Shown here piece by piece: positions 35,041 to 45,344 of a stretch of 64,000 nt of DNA; the stretch's first letter is position 1, and each line of letters opens with the position of its first letter. The stretch covers positions 1,488,001 to 1,552,000 of the forward strand of contig JAULSN010000001.1 of the NCBI GenBank assembly GCA_033439765.1. The letters are read 5' to 3'. Under the pieces are notes generated by a model. The model saw nothing but the letters and a program-made list of their open reading frames with translations. It was not told the origin of the DNA and did not search any database. A program made the position numbers and the translations under genes. This DNA comes from Lasiosphaeria ovina (lineage: Eukaryota > Ascomycota > Sordariomycetes > Sordariales > Lasiosphaeriaceae).

Positions 35041-36280
35041 CTGCAACAGGACAACTCCTAGGTGGGTAGCGTAGTGCCGTTGCCAGCGCATCGTGACTCA
35101 TGCCCGGGACTCAACAAACAACGTGGTGGTGGGGTTCGTCCGCGGGTTCCCGCAAAGGGAACCAGTTTAATCTCCCCACTTGTCCGTCTGACCTCCTGGT
35201 CAATCTATTCCGGCGAGCGACACTGTTTGCGGTGAGCAGGTGGTGTCGCGGTGCGGGGAAGGGATAGCCTTGCGCGACCGCGTGGCTCGCTGCGTCGGGC
35301 CTTAAGCCAATCGCCTTGCGCTCTGTCAGCCTGTTCCTGGCGGATAGGTCGCCGTCGTCGTCTTCGTGGTGGTGTCGAGCACCGACCCTCCGCGAGGGCC
35401 GAAGCGGTGCTGCGGATAGCGTCAGGGCGTTATTCCCGTTCCGCTCCCCCTTGTCAGCGTGCACGTCCAGAGCCAGGAACCGTTTGCCTCTGGTGCAATC
35501 CCGTGCAAGTGCAACGGAGCCGCTGGCGATGGTTTCTGTGTTGCTGGTTCTGCGCGCTTGTGTCTGCGACGTCGGCATCGCCGGTCGGGGAGAAGGCTGA
35601 GCGAGTGCGGCCGAGACAGTACGGCACTTCCCAGCCTCACGACGCCGACGCCCAAAGTCCTGTGGCGTTCGGGCGCCGACAATCGCCTGGAAAATACCTA
35701 CCTACGCACTGAGTACATACACACTACGCACTACGCAAATGAGGCATGCTCGCCCGGCTACGGATATCCGCGGACTGAAACAATGACGCCAACCAAGTGA
35801 TGTGATCACGCACGCTCTAATAGTATCGGAAGCTGCTGCCAGGCATTTGTGATTGATCATACGGAGTACGGACTGCCAACGGAATCAGGGCCATTGTCCA
35901 ACTCAAGCCACCAGCAGAATGCAGCACGCCTCTCGCCTGGGATACGAGGCAGGGATACTGACACTGGACGGTCGTCGCAACAGGGCAGCGGCCGGTCAGC
36001 TGCCCAGAATCAGATCTCGCGACTCCCCGAGGCTGCCCGACGGGAGCCTTTGCTAGTGCAGCTTCTCAAACAGCGGAAAAGTCAATCGTAAAAAGGTTTC
36101 GGGTAGCGGCCGCAGACCGCCAGTTTGTTTCACGGCTCATTCCAGTGCTATTTTATTCTTTTCTAGGTTGAGGTCTAGATCGTGTATTTGTTGAAATCAA
36201 ATCTCCCGTCTGTGTGCCCCTATGCGGCTCCAGCGCGCTGCGGCTGCCTCGGCCCCTGAGACTTTGCTCGGCAGAAACTC

Positions 36281-36316
36281 AAATTTTGCTGCCCTGAAAT
36301 GAAGCCAGCAAAATTT
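36281..36316. repeat. 11 bp inverted repeat
   Basis: AAATTTTGCTG at 36281-36291 pairs perfectly with CAGCAAAATTT at 36306-36316 around a 14-base loop. Confidence 0.75.
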
Positions 36317-37219
36317 CTCTCCGCTGGAGCGGGCCCACTTCCCCTGGAGCGCAGTGCTGCGGCGCTGGCAACGTTGAAATTGGAGGTGGGGAACTCGGAC
36401 CTTCCACGAGGCTTCTACGCAGCAGGCACAGCAGTGGAGAGGACATGCACCAGCGGCGGTGCTAAATTGCCACATCCACCAGCTCCGGCCGTCTTCAGCT
36501 CGCTGTGGCACGCCGTTTTCGTCAGCGCCCACCCGCGTAAAGTGCTGCCCTTCAGGCTGGACGCTGAGCGCACCGACGCGGGCGCTTCCGTCGCTGCTGC
36601 CCTCAGGCCAGCGCGGCATCCCCTGCCCGGATGCGGGCGTAGGTGCCCTGAGGTGCCCTGACCTGACCGGGACCCTGACCGGGCAGAGTGATGCCCAACC
36701 GCCGGCGCCAATCGCCGAAGCAGGAACCTTGACAGATGGGACGGTGTGCGTGCGAGCAGCCGAGCAGAGCAGGGCGACCGCTATTTGCAGCGTCCGTGCC
36801 GGGCTGCTGAGCATGACCGAGAACAGGTGGCAGGTCTGTCGCTTCAGAATTCGCGTCCCCGACAGGGGCAGCGGTATTAACGACAGGGGCCCCGGTCGTG
36901 CTGCTGGTTTCATTTTTGCGGTGGACACTTTGCGTGTGCTGCGTCACCGCAACTTGCGGCCCACCCGGGCTGGGTACCTCGCTCGTGGTTTGCGCAACTT
37001 TATTTTTGTATCTCTCTCAGCCGTAGCGTGCGGCACCCTGGCTGCCTCCCTTGTATCTGGTGCTTGTGCTTTGTACCTTGCCTGTACCTTGTCCCAGCAC
37101 AGTCAAAACGCTGCCTGCCAGGTACCAACTTTGCGCCCCACAAGTCCTGGAGGGGCCTGCCTTCCAGCCCTGTCCGCGAACTGTTGTCCATTCTGGCTAG
37201 AGTAATCTCGAGTTCAGTC

Positions 37220-37620
37220 CCCTACCTACATAAGGCAGCCTCCTCCTCCCCACGTCCAGCACCTCTCCCCAGACCAAACGACAGACCAAACGACAGAACA
37301 TACCAGCAGACGAAGACTTGAGCCTGGTAGACTCGCAGACTATCAAAACTCGCAACCTCTCAACTCGCAGACCTCAACTCGCACACTTCTGCCTCGGCCA
37401 TCTCGACCATCTCGACCGCCCAACTACCAAACCCGGCTGTCCTCACACTGGATTCCCTCCGCGCCCGAGCAATCAGCACGCTGGCTTCTCCGGCCCTCCA
37501 CCGACGGTCCCGCATCATCATCGCCATGCCTGCCCAGCGCCCTTCGCAGCTCCCGCCGTGCCCCGGCCCGCCGCCGAGTCGGCCCCTGCCCCCTCTGCCC
37601 AAGCGAGGGTAGACCGGCGG
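37220..37620 (+). other. Leader-like CT-rich stretch with a short Pro-rich frame
   Basis: From about 37220 the plus strand is rich in C, T and CAAC-type words, with almost no G runs. It resembles the 5' leader of an expressed fungal gene. Near 37527 an ATG opens a frame (MPAQRPSQLPPCPGPPP...LPKRG) that ends at TAG 37611-37613; a GT donor (GTAGAC) lies at 37610. No downstream exon could be joined with confidence. This may be a non-coding transcript, the start of a gene I failed to assemble, or a relic. Confidence 0.2.
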
Positions 37621-39575
37621 GTGACTGCACCCAACATCGACGCCTTTACGTCTCCTTGCCATATATCATTATGTCGCCAGGTCCTGTCAGCATCTATTGA
37701 TTGCGACGGACCGCCCGCATCCCCATCGCCGGTCACCGACGCGAGACTGCAGCCGGCCCCCGCGCCTCGGTGTCTCTCCCGTTATTGGTTCCCGACGCAC
37801 GCCCGCGCGCTGCACGCCACTGCTTCTTGCATGCTCAGCGCTGCGGCCGCACAGCCCCCCAGAACCGTCCGACACAGCCGTTCGCCCGTCGAGCCTGCTG
37901 TCTGGTTGGCCGACGCAAGCAGCCAGCTCCGACAGCCGAGCTGCACGGCCGCGGCTCTTTCGCAACCACCACGACGCACAGCCTCCCCGTCTTGCTCCCG
38001 AGCCGGCTCGAGAGACTTGCGACTTTCTCCATTTCCACCTTTCGATTCACGCCAGACCTGCGGGCGCTTTCATTGCACCACGGATATCAAGTTTTTAATT
38101 GGCCATTTCGCCTTTGAGTTTACGCACGATTTCAAGCTACGGCCGGGACTGCCCTTCTGGGACTTTTGAGTCTCTTGTACAACAGCTTGTTTGCAATTAT
38201 TGCAATTATGCGCCGATACCCCGCCGAGGCGTGTTGCCTCTGGCCATGATGGAACGTGGGGTAGGATCTTCAGGAGAACTGGCGTTGGAATCGGATGGGC
38301 AGGCAAGGGCCTGCCAACTACCTTAGCTGCTATTACAATACCACAACGATAATCATCTAATCCTATCCGCTGTGCAGTCCTGTTCTCTGTTTTTTGATGT
38401 GCTTTGTGCTGGCTGGCTGGCTGCTAGCCGTTTGCGCACATACCGGCGATTGCGCGTACCGGCGGCCTCGGCACTTTCCCACTGTAGGACGCCGCCATCC
38501 CGCTGAATCGCATTGCCGTCATGACTTGTAGCAGCCTTGATTTTCGGTGGGGATTGACGCGAGTGCGACTTTGCGAGGCCAGCTCCACCCTGGTGCGACT
38601 CTCCGACAAGTGGCATCATGGAATGCGAATCTGGCTCCATCTGAAATTGTGCTCTTGCGACTCGTACTGAGACACGCGTGATGCGACTCGGTTTCTACTC
38701 TCTAGGTGGGAGAGCTGCCAAATCCACGGCCAGCACGGCCAGCCAGGCTGCGTCGCGGCGATCAATTCCAGTTTGTTCGACAGCCAGAGCCGTTCCGTCC
38801 CAGAATTGTCAGTGCTGCCCCTGGGCATGACGGGCGATCGGGCATTAGCCGTCGCTCCGCGAGCCCATAGCTTTGGAATTAGCTACCCGTGTCGTTTGGG
38901 GTGGCTGGGTTGCGCAGCTTTGTGTTCTTGAAACAACCTAGCCGTGTCTGGCTGTTCCGCTACGGATAGGGCGAGGCAATATCAACGCCCCTAAGCCGAG
39001 ACACCTCAACCGAGACAGACACCCAAACCGAGACGATCTAACCGGCGAGGGTGCTGGTGCTGGTGCTGGTGCCACGGGGGTTGCAAGGCATCGTCCGTTA
39101 TACCCTCTTTGTTCTCCCGGGCGTGCCGTCGCATGCGTCTGTAATTGCATCCAGAAAATAGCATCCCAACTTGCCCTATCACCCCCACCAATGCACACCC
39201 TCCCGAATTCCATTTCGTCAGTGGCGCCCGCGCACGGCGCTAGCTCTGCAGAGCGGGGCGAAATCTCCGGCTTATCGCTATCGGCACGATTGTCACGTGG
39301 GTTCGTGCTGTGGGTCGTGCCAGATCACGTCGCATCGTCTGGTTGATGAGTCTGTACATCTGTAATTAGCAAGCTAGATGCAGTTAACATTATCGCGAAT
39401 TGTATAGCGCCCGAGTGTGCTTGGTCTCCGTTGCTGTCTCTGCCTGGCCGCCGACTCTAGGTAGCACGGCACATACAGTCTATACAGCATTTGTCAGTCC
39501 GAGTCTTCAGCTGCCGCACCACTTTTGACTCTGGACCCTTCGCAGCGCATTGAATCGCCAGACCCTTCACCTGCC

Positions 39576-40907
39576 ATGCTGCAGCTTCACGTGTGGGGGC
39601 CAGCCTTTGGCCTGCCGTCCATCGATGCCGAGTGTCTGGCCGCCATCGCATATCTGACCCAGACTACCAGCCGCGCCGAGTTCCGTCTGGTGCAGACCAG
39701 TCCCTCGGCCGTTCCCACACGTTCGTCCAGAGCCATCCCCAGCCTACACCTGGCCGCAGCTGACCCCCAGCCAGACCACCTCCCCGCTCTGCACGACCCC
39801 TCCACCGACACATGGGCCAGCGGCTTCGCGCCCATCACGTCGCACCTGCGCGCACACCCCCCTCCCAGCTTCCATGACGCTAGCCCGCCACGCCACGCCG
39901 ACAGCACCGCATACGCCGCCTTCCTGACGGCGCACGCCGCGCCGCTGGTCGCGCTCTCGCTCTACGTGTCGTCGGCCAACTGGGCCGCCACCACGCGGCC
40001 CGCCTACAGCGCCATACTCCCCTTCCCGCTTCCGTGGACCGAGCCGCCCGCCGTGCGCGCCGCCATGGGCCGCCGCGCCGAGCACCTGGGCATGTCGAGC
40101 CTGGACACAGACGCCGAGGCCAGTGCCGCCGAGAGCGGCCAGGGCAGGGGGGACATTGCGGGCGGCGCCGGCGGGTGGGTGCACATACCTGCGGCCCTGC
40201 GCCGCGCCCCGCGGTCGGTCAAGGACGCCCTCGCCCCGGAGCAGGCGGCGCGCATCCGCCTCGACGGGCTCGCCAAGGACGTGCTCAACGTGCTGTCCGA
40301 GGTGGACTGGGAGGCGGGGGAGCCGAGAACTACGGCCGCGGCGCGCTGTCTGGCCTTTGCGTACCTGGCCCTGATGCTCGTGCCCGACGTGCCGCGGCCG
40401 TGGCTGCGCGACACGATGCGCGCCGCGTACCCCAGGCTCTGCGAGTTTGTCGAGACGTTCCGCTGGGAGTGCTTCCCGGACGGCGGGGGCGAGGTGCTAC
40501 CGTGGTCGGACGGCAAGGCGAGCGGGAGCAGCAGCAGCAGCAGCGTCACCAGGGGTAGCGGTGGCTTCCTCGGGGTCGGCGCACGCTTTGCGCAGGGGCT
40601 CATCTTTGACATTCCCGGCATCGGCGAGGAGTGGCACCGCTGGCTAGCCAGACGGAAGCGGAGGGCGGTCCGGCAGTCTGGAGACGAGAGACAAATACAG
40701 CTGAGCAAGGGTAGCGACGCCCTCGTCGTCACGGCTAGCGCCGGCTTGGCCCTCCTGGCGGCCAACATCGGCGTCTTCCTCTACCGCGCGGGCGGGATGC
40801 CGTCGTTTGGCGCGCCCCTGCACTCATGGCACATGCCAATGGCAGGGCTCAGTGGGCTCGGGGCGGCAGGAGCCCTGTTCTCGGGGGCGCTGGGCCGCCG
40901 TTATTAA
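39576..40907 (+). CDS. SAM37: Metaxin-like mitochondrial outer-membrane import subunit (SAM37/Tom37)
   Basis: A single exon of 443 residues. The ATG at 39576 starts MLQLHVWGPAFGLPSID, the typical opening of the Tom37/metaxin thioredoxin-like N-domain; the extra 17 upstream codons have no ATG. SAM37 is part of the SAM complex, which inserts beta-barrel proteins into the mitochondrial outer membrane. The N-domain (about 1-140) is followed by a low-complexity linker, an alpha-helical region with LDGLAKDVLNVLSEVDWE, and a C-terminal region with a membrane segment (about 382-403) and a second hydrophobic stretch (about 422-438). A Ser-rich run lies near residues 320-328. The gene is convergent with PIG-U, whose stop is 173 bases away. 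Confidence 0.82.
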   Translation: MLQLHVWGPAFGLPSIDAECLAAIAYLTQTTSRAEFRLVQTSPSAVPTRSSRAIPSLHLAAADPQPDHLPALHDPSTDTWASGFAPITSHLRAHPPPSFHDASPPRHADSTAYAAFLTAHAAPLVALSLYVSSANWAATTRPAYSAILPFPLPWTEPPAVRAAMGRRAEHLGMSSLDTDAEASAAESGQGRGDIAGGAGGWVHIPAALRRAPRSVKDALAPEQAARIRLDGLAKDVLNVLSEVDWEAGEPRTTAAARCLAFAYLALMLVPDVPRPWLRDTMRAAYPRLCEFVETFRWECFPDGGGEVLPWSDGKASGSSSSSSVTRGSGGFLGVGARFAQGLIFDIPGIGEEWHRWLARRKRRAVRQSGDERQIQLSKGSDALVVTASAGLALLAANIGVFLYRAGGMPSFGAPLHSWHMPMAGLSGLGAAGALFSGALGRRY

Positions 40908-41080
40908 ACAAAAACAATGGGTTGCACTATATAGGCGTTCTGGAACGGCCGGACAGGCTAAGCTAAGGCTAGACAAAGATTCCCCCTCAATGCTATGATT
41001 TTTGATACCGTTGCACACCTCGTCTTTTGGATACTTGTACATGTGTAGTTATAGTGCAGCCGCGCAGACTACGGGCTGGC

Positions 41081-42479
41081 TCATATCTGCCGGATCTCCT
41101 TGCCCACCATCTCGGGCCGCTCCACCTCCCACTCGTCGCGCAGCACGGCAAACGTCAGGTCGCACACCAGCAGGCTCTGGCCCAACCCCCAGACCAGCGT
41201 GATGGCGTAGAAGAAGTTGGCGTTGCCGCTGCCGGCGTAGATCCACAGGTGGTAGAAGGCCGGGCCGAGGAAGGTGGCGTACATGATGACGGCGGCAACA
41301 ACGAAGGTGTAGCGCATCAGCGGCACAACGTGGCGGTACAGCGGCACCAGGGCCAGGAACAGCGACGTGTCGCTGATGCTCGGGTACGGCTTGAAGACGG
41401 CGAATATGCCCAGCAGCAGCGTCAGCACAGCCAGCGGCTGGCGCCGCAGCCGCACCGTGAGCCCGCCCACGTAGCACGACAGGTGCAGCCAGAAGACGGC
41501 TAGGAAGAAGGACCGGAACGAGTCGAACATCTCAACAAAAAAATACCACCACAGCCCCACGTTGGGCGCCAGGTCGGACAGCGTCAGCTGCACGCCGTAC
41601 GTCGACGGCAGGAACTCCCACGACCCCGCCACCAGGAACGACATCCAGAACAGCGCCGCCAGCACGCCCGCGGCCACGGCCAGGTGCGTCGTCGCGAATT
41701 GGGTCAGGGACCGCGTGGCGCGCTTCGGCAGCTGCCGGTCGTAGCACAGCAGCAGCAGCGGCGGGAGTAGGAGTAGCGGGTACATGGACAGGTAGGCGGC
41801 GAACGACAGGGCGACCATGGCGCCGAGCGGCGCGCCCGACACGGCGCGGGCGATGGCGTGCAGGATGGCGCAGGTCGTGAAGACGCCCGTCGACCGCCCG
41901 ACGCACGACGCGATAGTGAAGGGGTTGAACAGGAAGCTGCGAGGTCAGCAGGGAGACTGCAGGGGCAGGGAAGGGGGCAGGCACGGCCTACAGGGCGGCG
42001 ACGACCAGGCCGCTCGCGCGCTTCTCGCGGCGCGGCGACGCGAACAGGGCCGACTCGCCGGCCTCGCCCGACCCGGCGATGCGCAGCAGGGCGCGGGCGC
42101 TCAGCAGGTCGGCGCCAATGTAGAGCATGTAGGTGGCGAGCGGGAAGGCGGCGAAGCTGGGCAGCAGCGAGAAGAGCGGGAGCAGCAGCGGCGCCTGGTG
42201 GTAGACGCCGCCGTCGTAGGGCGAGACGTTGTGGTTGTAGAGGAAGAGGCCCTCTTGCACTGCAGCAGCGGCCGGGTTAGTATGGGTAGACGCAAAGTCA
42301 AAGACATTGGGAGGGGGGTGCTCACGGCGCTTGAAGCTGGTGACGGGGGTTGAGATCTCGACGCGGCCAGCGAGCAGGTCGGGCAGGCCTGGCAGGAGCG
42401 TGAACATGGCTAGTCGCAGCACCGACGCGCCGGCGAGCAGCGCCATCGTCCTCCCCGGGGTTACCTTGCCGCCGTCCAT
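41081..42479 (-). CDS. GAB1: GPI transamidase subunit PIG-U / GAB1
   Basis: Three exons: 42479-42326, 42259-41992 and 41936-41081, giving 425 residues. Intron 1 (66 nt) has a perfect TACTAAC branch; intron 2 (55 nt) has a GCTGAC branch. PIG-U is a polytopic ER membrane subunit of the complex that attaches GPI anchors to proteins. Visible family signatures are EISTPVTSFKRLQEG near the N-terminus, NHNVSPYDGGVYHQAPLLLPLF, and FLFNPFTIASCVGRST, all in the expected order. About eight or more hydrophobic segments follow, with conserved SPTYGVQL-like and VGLWWYFFVEMFDSFRSFF blocks. It shares a 382 bp divergent promoter with NOP7. Confidence 0.93.
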
Positions 42480-42861
42480 TGAGTGTGCCGTCGCGAGAAC
42501 ATGTGTCGTGGGTGGAGAGACTCGGAGATGCCAGTTGGAGCCACGGTGGAGCTGTCTGCCAGCCGGGACTATACGGGGCTGCTGGAGTAATTAAGATAAT
42601 GTATTCCGTATCCGTAGCCCGGTAAGTTATTATACGTAGTTCCGTACGGTTGGCTAGCCGTGCCCACCTGTTTAAGGCTTATCTTATCCGGCGGTGGGCG
42701 GCGGCAGAAAAAGTCCAGCAAAGAAAAAGTTGAGATCACCGCCAAATATTATGCCCCGCGGGTACTGGTGCTGCTGCAAGACAACCTCACGGCACCACCA
42801 CACACCCTCCGCCACCACCAACACACCTCCTCCACCACACACCGCGGCCAATCGAGCCACC
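42480..42861. promoter_or_regulatory. Divergent promoter of PIG-U and NOP7
   Basis: A 382 bp spacer between two outward-pointing start codons. The NOP7 side has a C/A-rich leader with CACCAC words just before the ATG. An AT-rich patch at about 42590-42645 (TAATTAAGATAATG, TTATTATACG) is the likeliest core-promoter area. No specific factor site was recognised. Confidence 0.45.
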
Positions 42862-44820
42862 ATGGCCAAGATAAAGAGGAGAGGCCAGGCCGGCCAGGCC
42901 AAAAACTACCTGACGCGCACGCAGGCGGTCAAGAAGCTGCAGCTCAGCCTGCCTGACTTTCGCAAACTCTGCATCTGGAAGGGCATCTACCCGCGCGAGC
43001 CCCGAAACAAGAAGAAGGTGTCAAAGTCGGCAACGGCGTCGACCACCTTCTACTACACCAAGGACATCCAGTACCTGCTGCACGAGCCGCTGCTGCAAAA
43101 GTTCCGCGAGCAAAAGGTGCTCGAGAAGAAGATCTCGCGCGCCCTCGGCCGCGGCGACGTCACGGATGCCGCCCGCTTCGAGCGCAGCGCTGCCCGCCCC
43201 GACAAGACGGGCAAGCCGCGCTACACGCTGCACCACGTCATCCGCGAGCGCTACCCGACTTTCGTCGACGCGCTGCGCGACCTGGACGACTGCCTGTCCA
43301 TGCTGTTCCTGTTCGCCAACCTGCCGTCGACGTCGGCCGTGCCCGCCAAGATGATTGCCCGCTGCGAGCGCCTGTGCCTCGAGTTCGAGCACTACCTGAT
43401 CGTCTCGCATGGCCTGCGCAAGTCGTTCCTGTCAATCAAGGGCATATACTACCAGGCCAACATCCAGGGCGAGGACATCCTGTGGCTGGTGCCTTACAAG
43501 TTCAACCAGCGCATCGTCGGCGACGTCGACTTCCGCATCATGGGCACTTTCGTCGAGTTCTACATGACGCTGCTGGGCTTTGTAAACTACCGCCTGTACA
43601 CGTCCATCGGGCTCAAGTACCCGCCCAAGTTCGACCAGCTCAAGGACGACCAGGGCGCCGAGCTAGGCGCCTTTGCCCTCGAGGGCGTCAATATTGCCAC
43701 CGACGGCGCCAAGGCCGCCGCGGGCGACGACGCCGAGCACGGCCCGGACCCCATGCTGCAGGCTGCAGTCGACAAGCTGGTGCGCCAGCTGAAGGAGGAG
43801 CCTGGTGTTGAGTCTGAGGTGGCCGTTGACGCCGAGGAGATGCCAAGCGACGCCCTCGACAAGTTCGAGCCGGTGGCGCCGGGCGGCGACGTGCTGCCCC
43901 AGCCCTCGCACAGCAGCAGCGACCCCGCCGAGCTGTTCGCGGGGATGACCTTTTTCCTGTCGCGCGAGACGCCGCGGCAGCCGCTCGAGTTCATCCTGCG
44001 GGCATTTGGCTGCAAGCGGATAGGCTGGGACTCTGTGCTCGGCGAGGGCTCCTTCACAACCGACGAGTCGGACCCGGCAATCACGCACCAGATCGTCGAC
44101 CGGCCGGTGGTGCAGGCGGCCATGAGCAGCGAGGGCGACGGCGAGGACAACCAGACGTCACAGAAGGTGGACCTGAACCAGCGGTATCCGGGGCGCGTGT
44201 ACGTGCAGCCGCAGTGGGTCTGGGACTGCGTCAACGATGACGAGCTCAAGAGTTCAGAGCTGTACGCGCCCGGCGCGCCGCTGCCCCCTCACCTGAGCCC
44301 CTTTGTCAAGACGGCGCACGGCCAGTACGACCCCACGCTTCCGCTCGAGGTGCAGGAGACGGAGGCCGAGACGCTCGACGCGGACCTTGCCGAGGTCGAC
44401 GAGGCAGAGGGCGACGAGGTGGAGAACGGCATGGACGTCGAGTCGGGCAACGACGACAGCGAGGAGGAGGCGGCCGCCGAGCTGTCGGAGGAGGAAGAGG
44501 ACGAGGAGGACGAGGAGGACGAGGAGGAGCCTGCGACGCTGCAGCGGCAGCGCGAGCTCGAGGCCGAGATCGCGGGTAAGGCGGTAGCGAGCAAGACGGT
44601 GGATGCCAAGACCAAGGCGAAGCTGGAGGCGCGCAAGGCGCTGGAGAAGAAGACACGCGAGGAGGCCGAGGACCTGGAGCGGGCCAAGGGCATGCTGAGC
44701 AAGAAGAAACGCAAGCTGTTTGAGCAGATGCAGTACACTAACAACAAGAAGAGCGCCGAGGACATGAAGCTGCGGTCGAAGCGGAGGAAGATGGAGAAGG
44801 AGCTGGCGAAGAAGGCGTAA
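42862..44820 (+). CDS. NOP7: Pescadillo homolog NOP7
   Basis: A single exon of 652 residues. The ATG at 42862 (CCACCATGGCC) was chosen because [19 protein letters not shown] is the family start; the 56 upstream codons are leader sequence. NOP7/pescadillo acts in the nucleolus with Erb1 and Ytm1 (PeBoW) in 27S pre-rRNA processing and large-subunit assembly. The N-terminal pescadillo domain covers about 1-290 ([36 protein letters not shown]). A BRCT domain follows (about 353-475), ending in the typical PQWVWDC. Then come a strongly acidic stretch (about 500-560) and a Lys/Arg-rich coiled-coil tail. The family length is about 600-680 residues. An Ala/Glu-rich linker at about 275-350 is variable in the family. 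Confidence 0.95.
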   Translation: MAKIKRRGQAGQAKNYLTRTQAVKKLQLSLPDFRKLCIWKGIYPREPRNKKKVSKSATASTTFYYTKDIQYLLHEPLLQKFREQKVLEKKISRALGRGDVTDAARFERSAARPDKTGKPRYTLHHVIRERYPTFVDALRDLDDCLSMLFLFANLPSTSAVPAKMIARCERLCLEFEHYLIVSHGLRKSFLSIKGIYYQANIQGEDILWLVPYKFNQRIVGDVDFRIMGTFVEFYMTLLGFVNYRLYTSIGLKYPPKFDQLKDDQGAELGAFALEGVNIATDGAKAAAGDDAEHGPDPMLQAAVDKLVRQLKEEPGVESEVAVDAEEMPSDALDKFEPVAPGGDVLPQPSHSSSDPAELFAGMTFFLSRETPRQPLEFILRAFGCKRIGWDSVLGEGSFTTDESDPAITHQIVDRPVVQAAMSSEGDGEDNQTSQKVDLNQRYPGRVYVQPQWVWDCVNDDELKSSELYAPGAPLPPHLSPFVKTAHGQYDPTLPLEVQETEAETLDADLAEVDEAEGDEVENGMDVESGNDDSEEEAAAELSEEEEDEEDEEDEEEPATLQRQRELEAEIAGKAVASKTVDAKTKAKLEARKALEKKTREEAEDLERAKGMLSKKKRKLFEQMQYTNNKKSAEDMKLRSKRRKMEKELAKKA

Positions 44821-45344
44821 TGTAGATACCTCGTTGATGTTACTTTATTTATTTTTCGGTCTTGTCTACTGTGTCCCTCGTCTACCATTCAGTGGCTTCA
44901 CTCACCTGCGCTTGTATCATCCCCGAGCACAGCGAGTAGCCCGCCGTATTGGGCCTCCGGAGGGCCGCCAGAGGCAAGATCAATACCTGGGTATTACCTA
45001 CCTGTTGCACGTGGGTGATACTGGTAGTTTACACTTTACAGTAGAGATCTCTTACACTATGTCCTCAACTGTCAGCATCGTGCCTGTCTGCCATTCATAG
45101 TGGTAGGGTTAGGGTTAGGGTTAAAGCCTTTCGTGAACTTTCATTCGAACTCAAACTTTGTGTCTGCTGCTCTTTCTAAAAACACTGTGTGCTAAACCGA
45201 AGCGACGAGGTATGCAGAGCTGCCGTTTGTAACTGCACTTTCGTGGGCATAACGCAGCCGGTTCCATGTGCAGTCGAGTCGGAAAGAAGGAAAGCTAGCG
45301 ACCGTCCGATAGCTGCAAACAGCAGGTAAAGGCGCAGCGATTGC
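44821..45344. other. Spacer between NOP7 and the Rrn9-like gene
   Basis: A 524 bp spacer with two genes on the same strand. It holds the NOP7 3' region, a TTAGGG run (45104-45123, listed separately), and the leader of the Rrn9-like gene. Confidence 0.5.
45104..45123 (+). promoter_or_regulatory. Interstitial telomere-type repeat (TTAGGG)3 upstream of the Rrn9-like gene
   Basis: TAGGG-TTAGGG-TTAGGG-TTA runs from 45104 to 45123, about 220 bases before the start codon at 45345. In several fungi short telomere-like words bind Tbf1/Reb1-type factors in promoters of ribosomal protein and ribosome-biogenesis genes. That use is an inference here; a chance telomere-repeat insertion is the alternative. 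Confidence 0.6.

Larger units (their letters stand above)
30218..39575. other. 9.4 kb gene desert III
   Basis: No recognisable gene. Contents that can be named are a GCGGGATGCGGGC-type repeat (30325-30362), a perfect GTACTGTACAGTAC palindrome (35027-35040), a TACGGAGTA word (35860-35868), an 11 bp hairpin (36281-36316), and a CT-rich leader-like stretch from about 37220 to 37520 followed by a short Pro-rich frame. AAATTT-rich patches occur near 31150-31360. The longest frame (37318-38169, 283 codons) lacks an ATG at its start and is Pro/Ala/Ser/Arg-rich with no domain. Confidence 0.5.

Noticed and set aside
37318..38169. 283-codon Pro/Ser/Ala/Arg-rich frame in desert III
   Set aside because: There is no ATG at the start and no recognisable domain, and it overlaps several frames of similar size. 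It was kept only as part of a leader-like note.
39525..39575. Upstream extension of the SAM37-like frame
   Set aside because: It contains no ATG; the family start MLQLHVWGP is at 39576.
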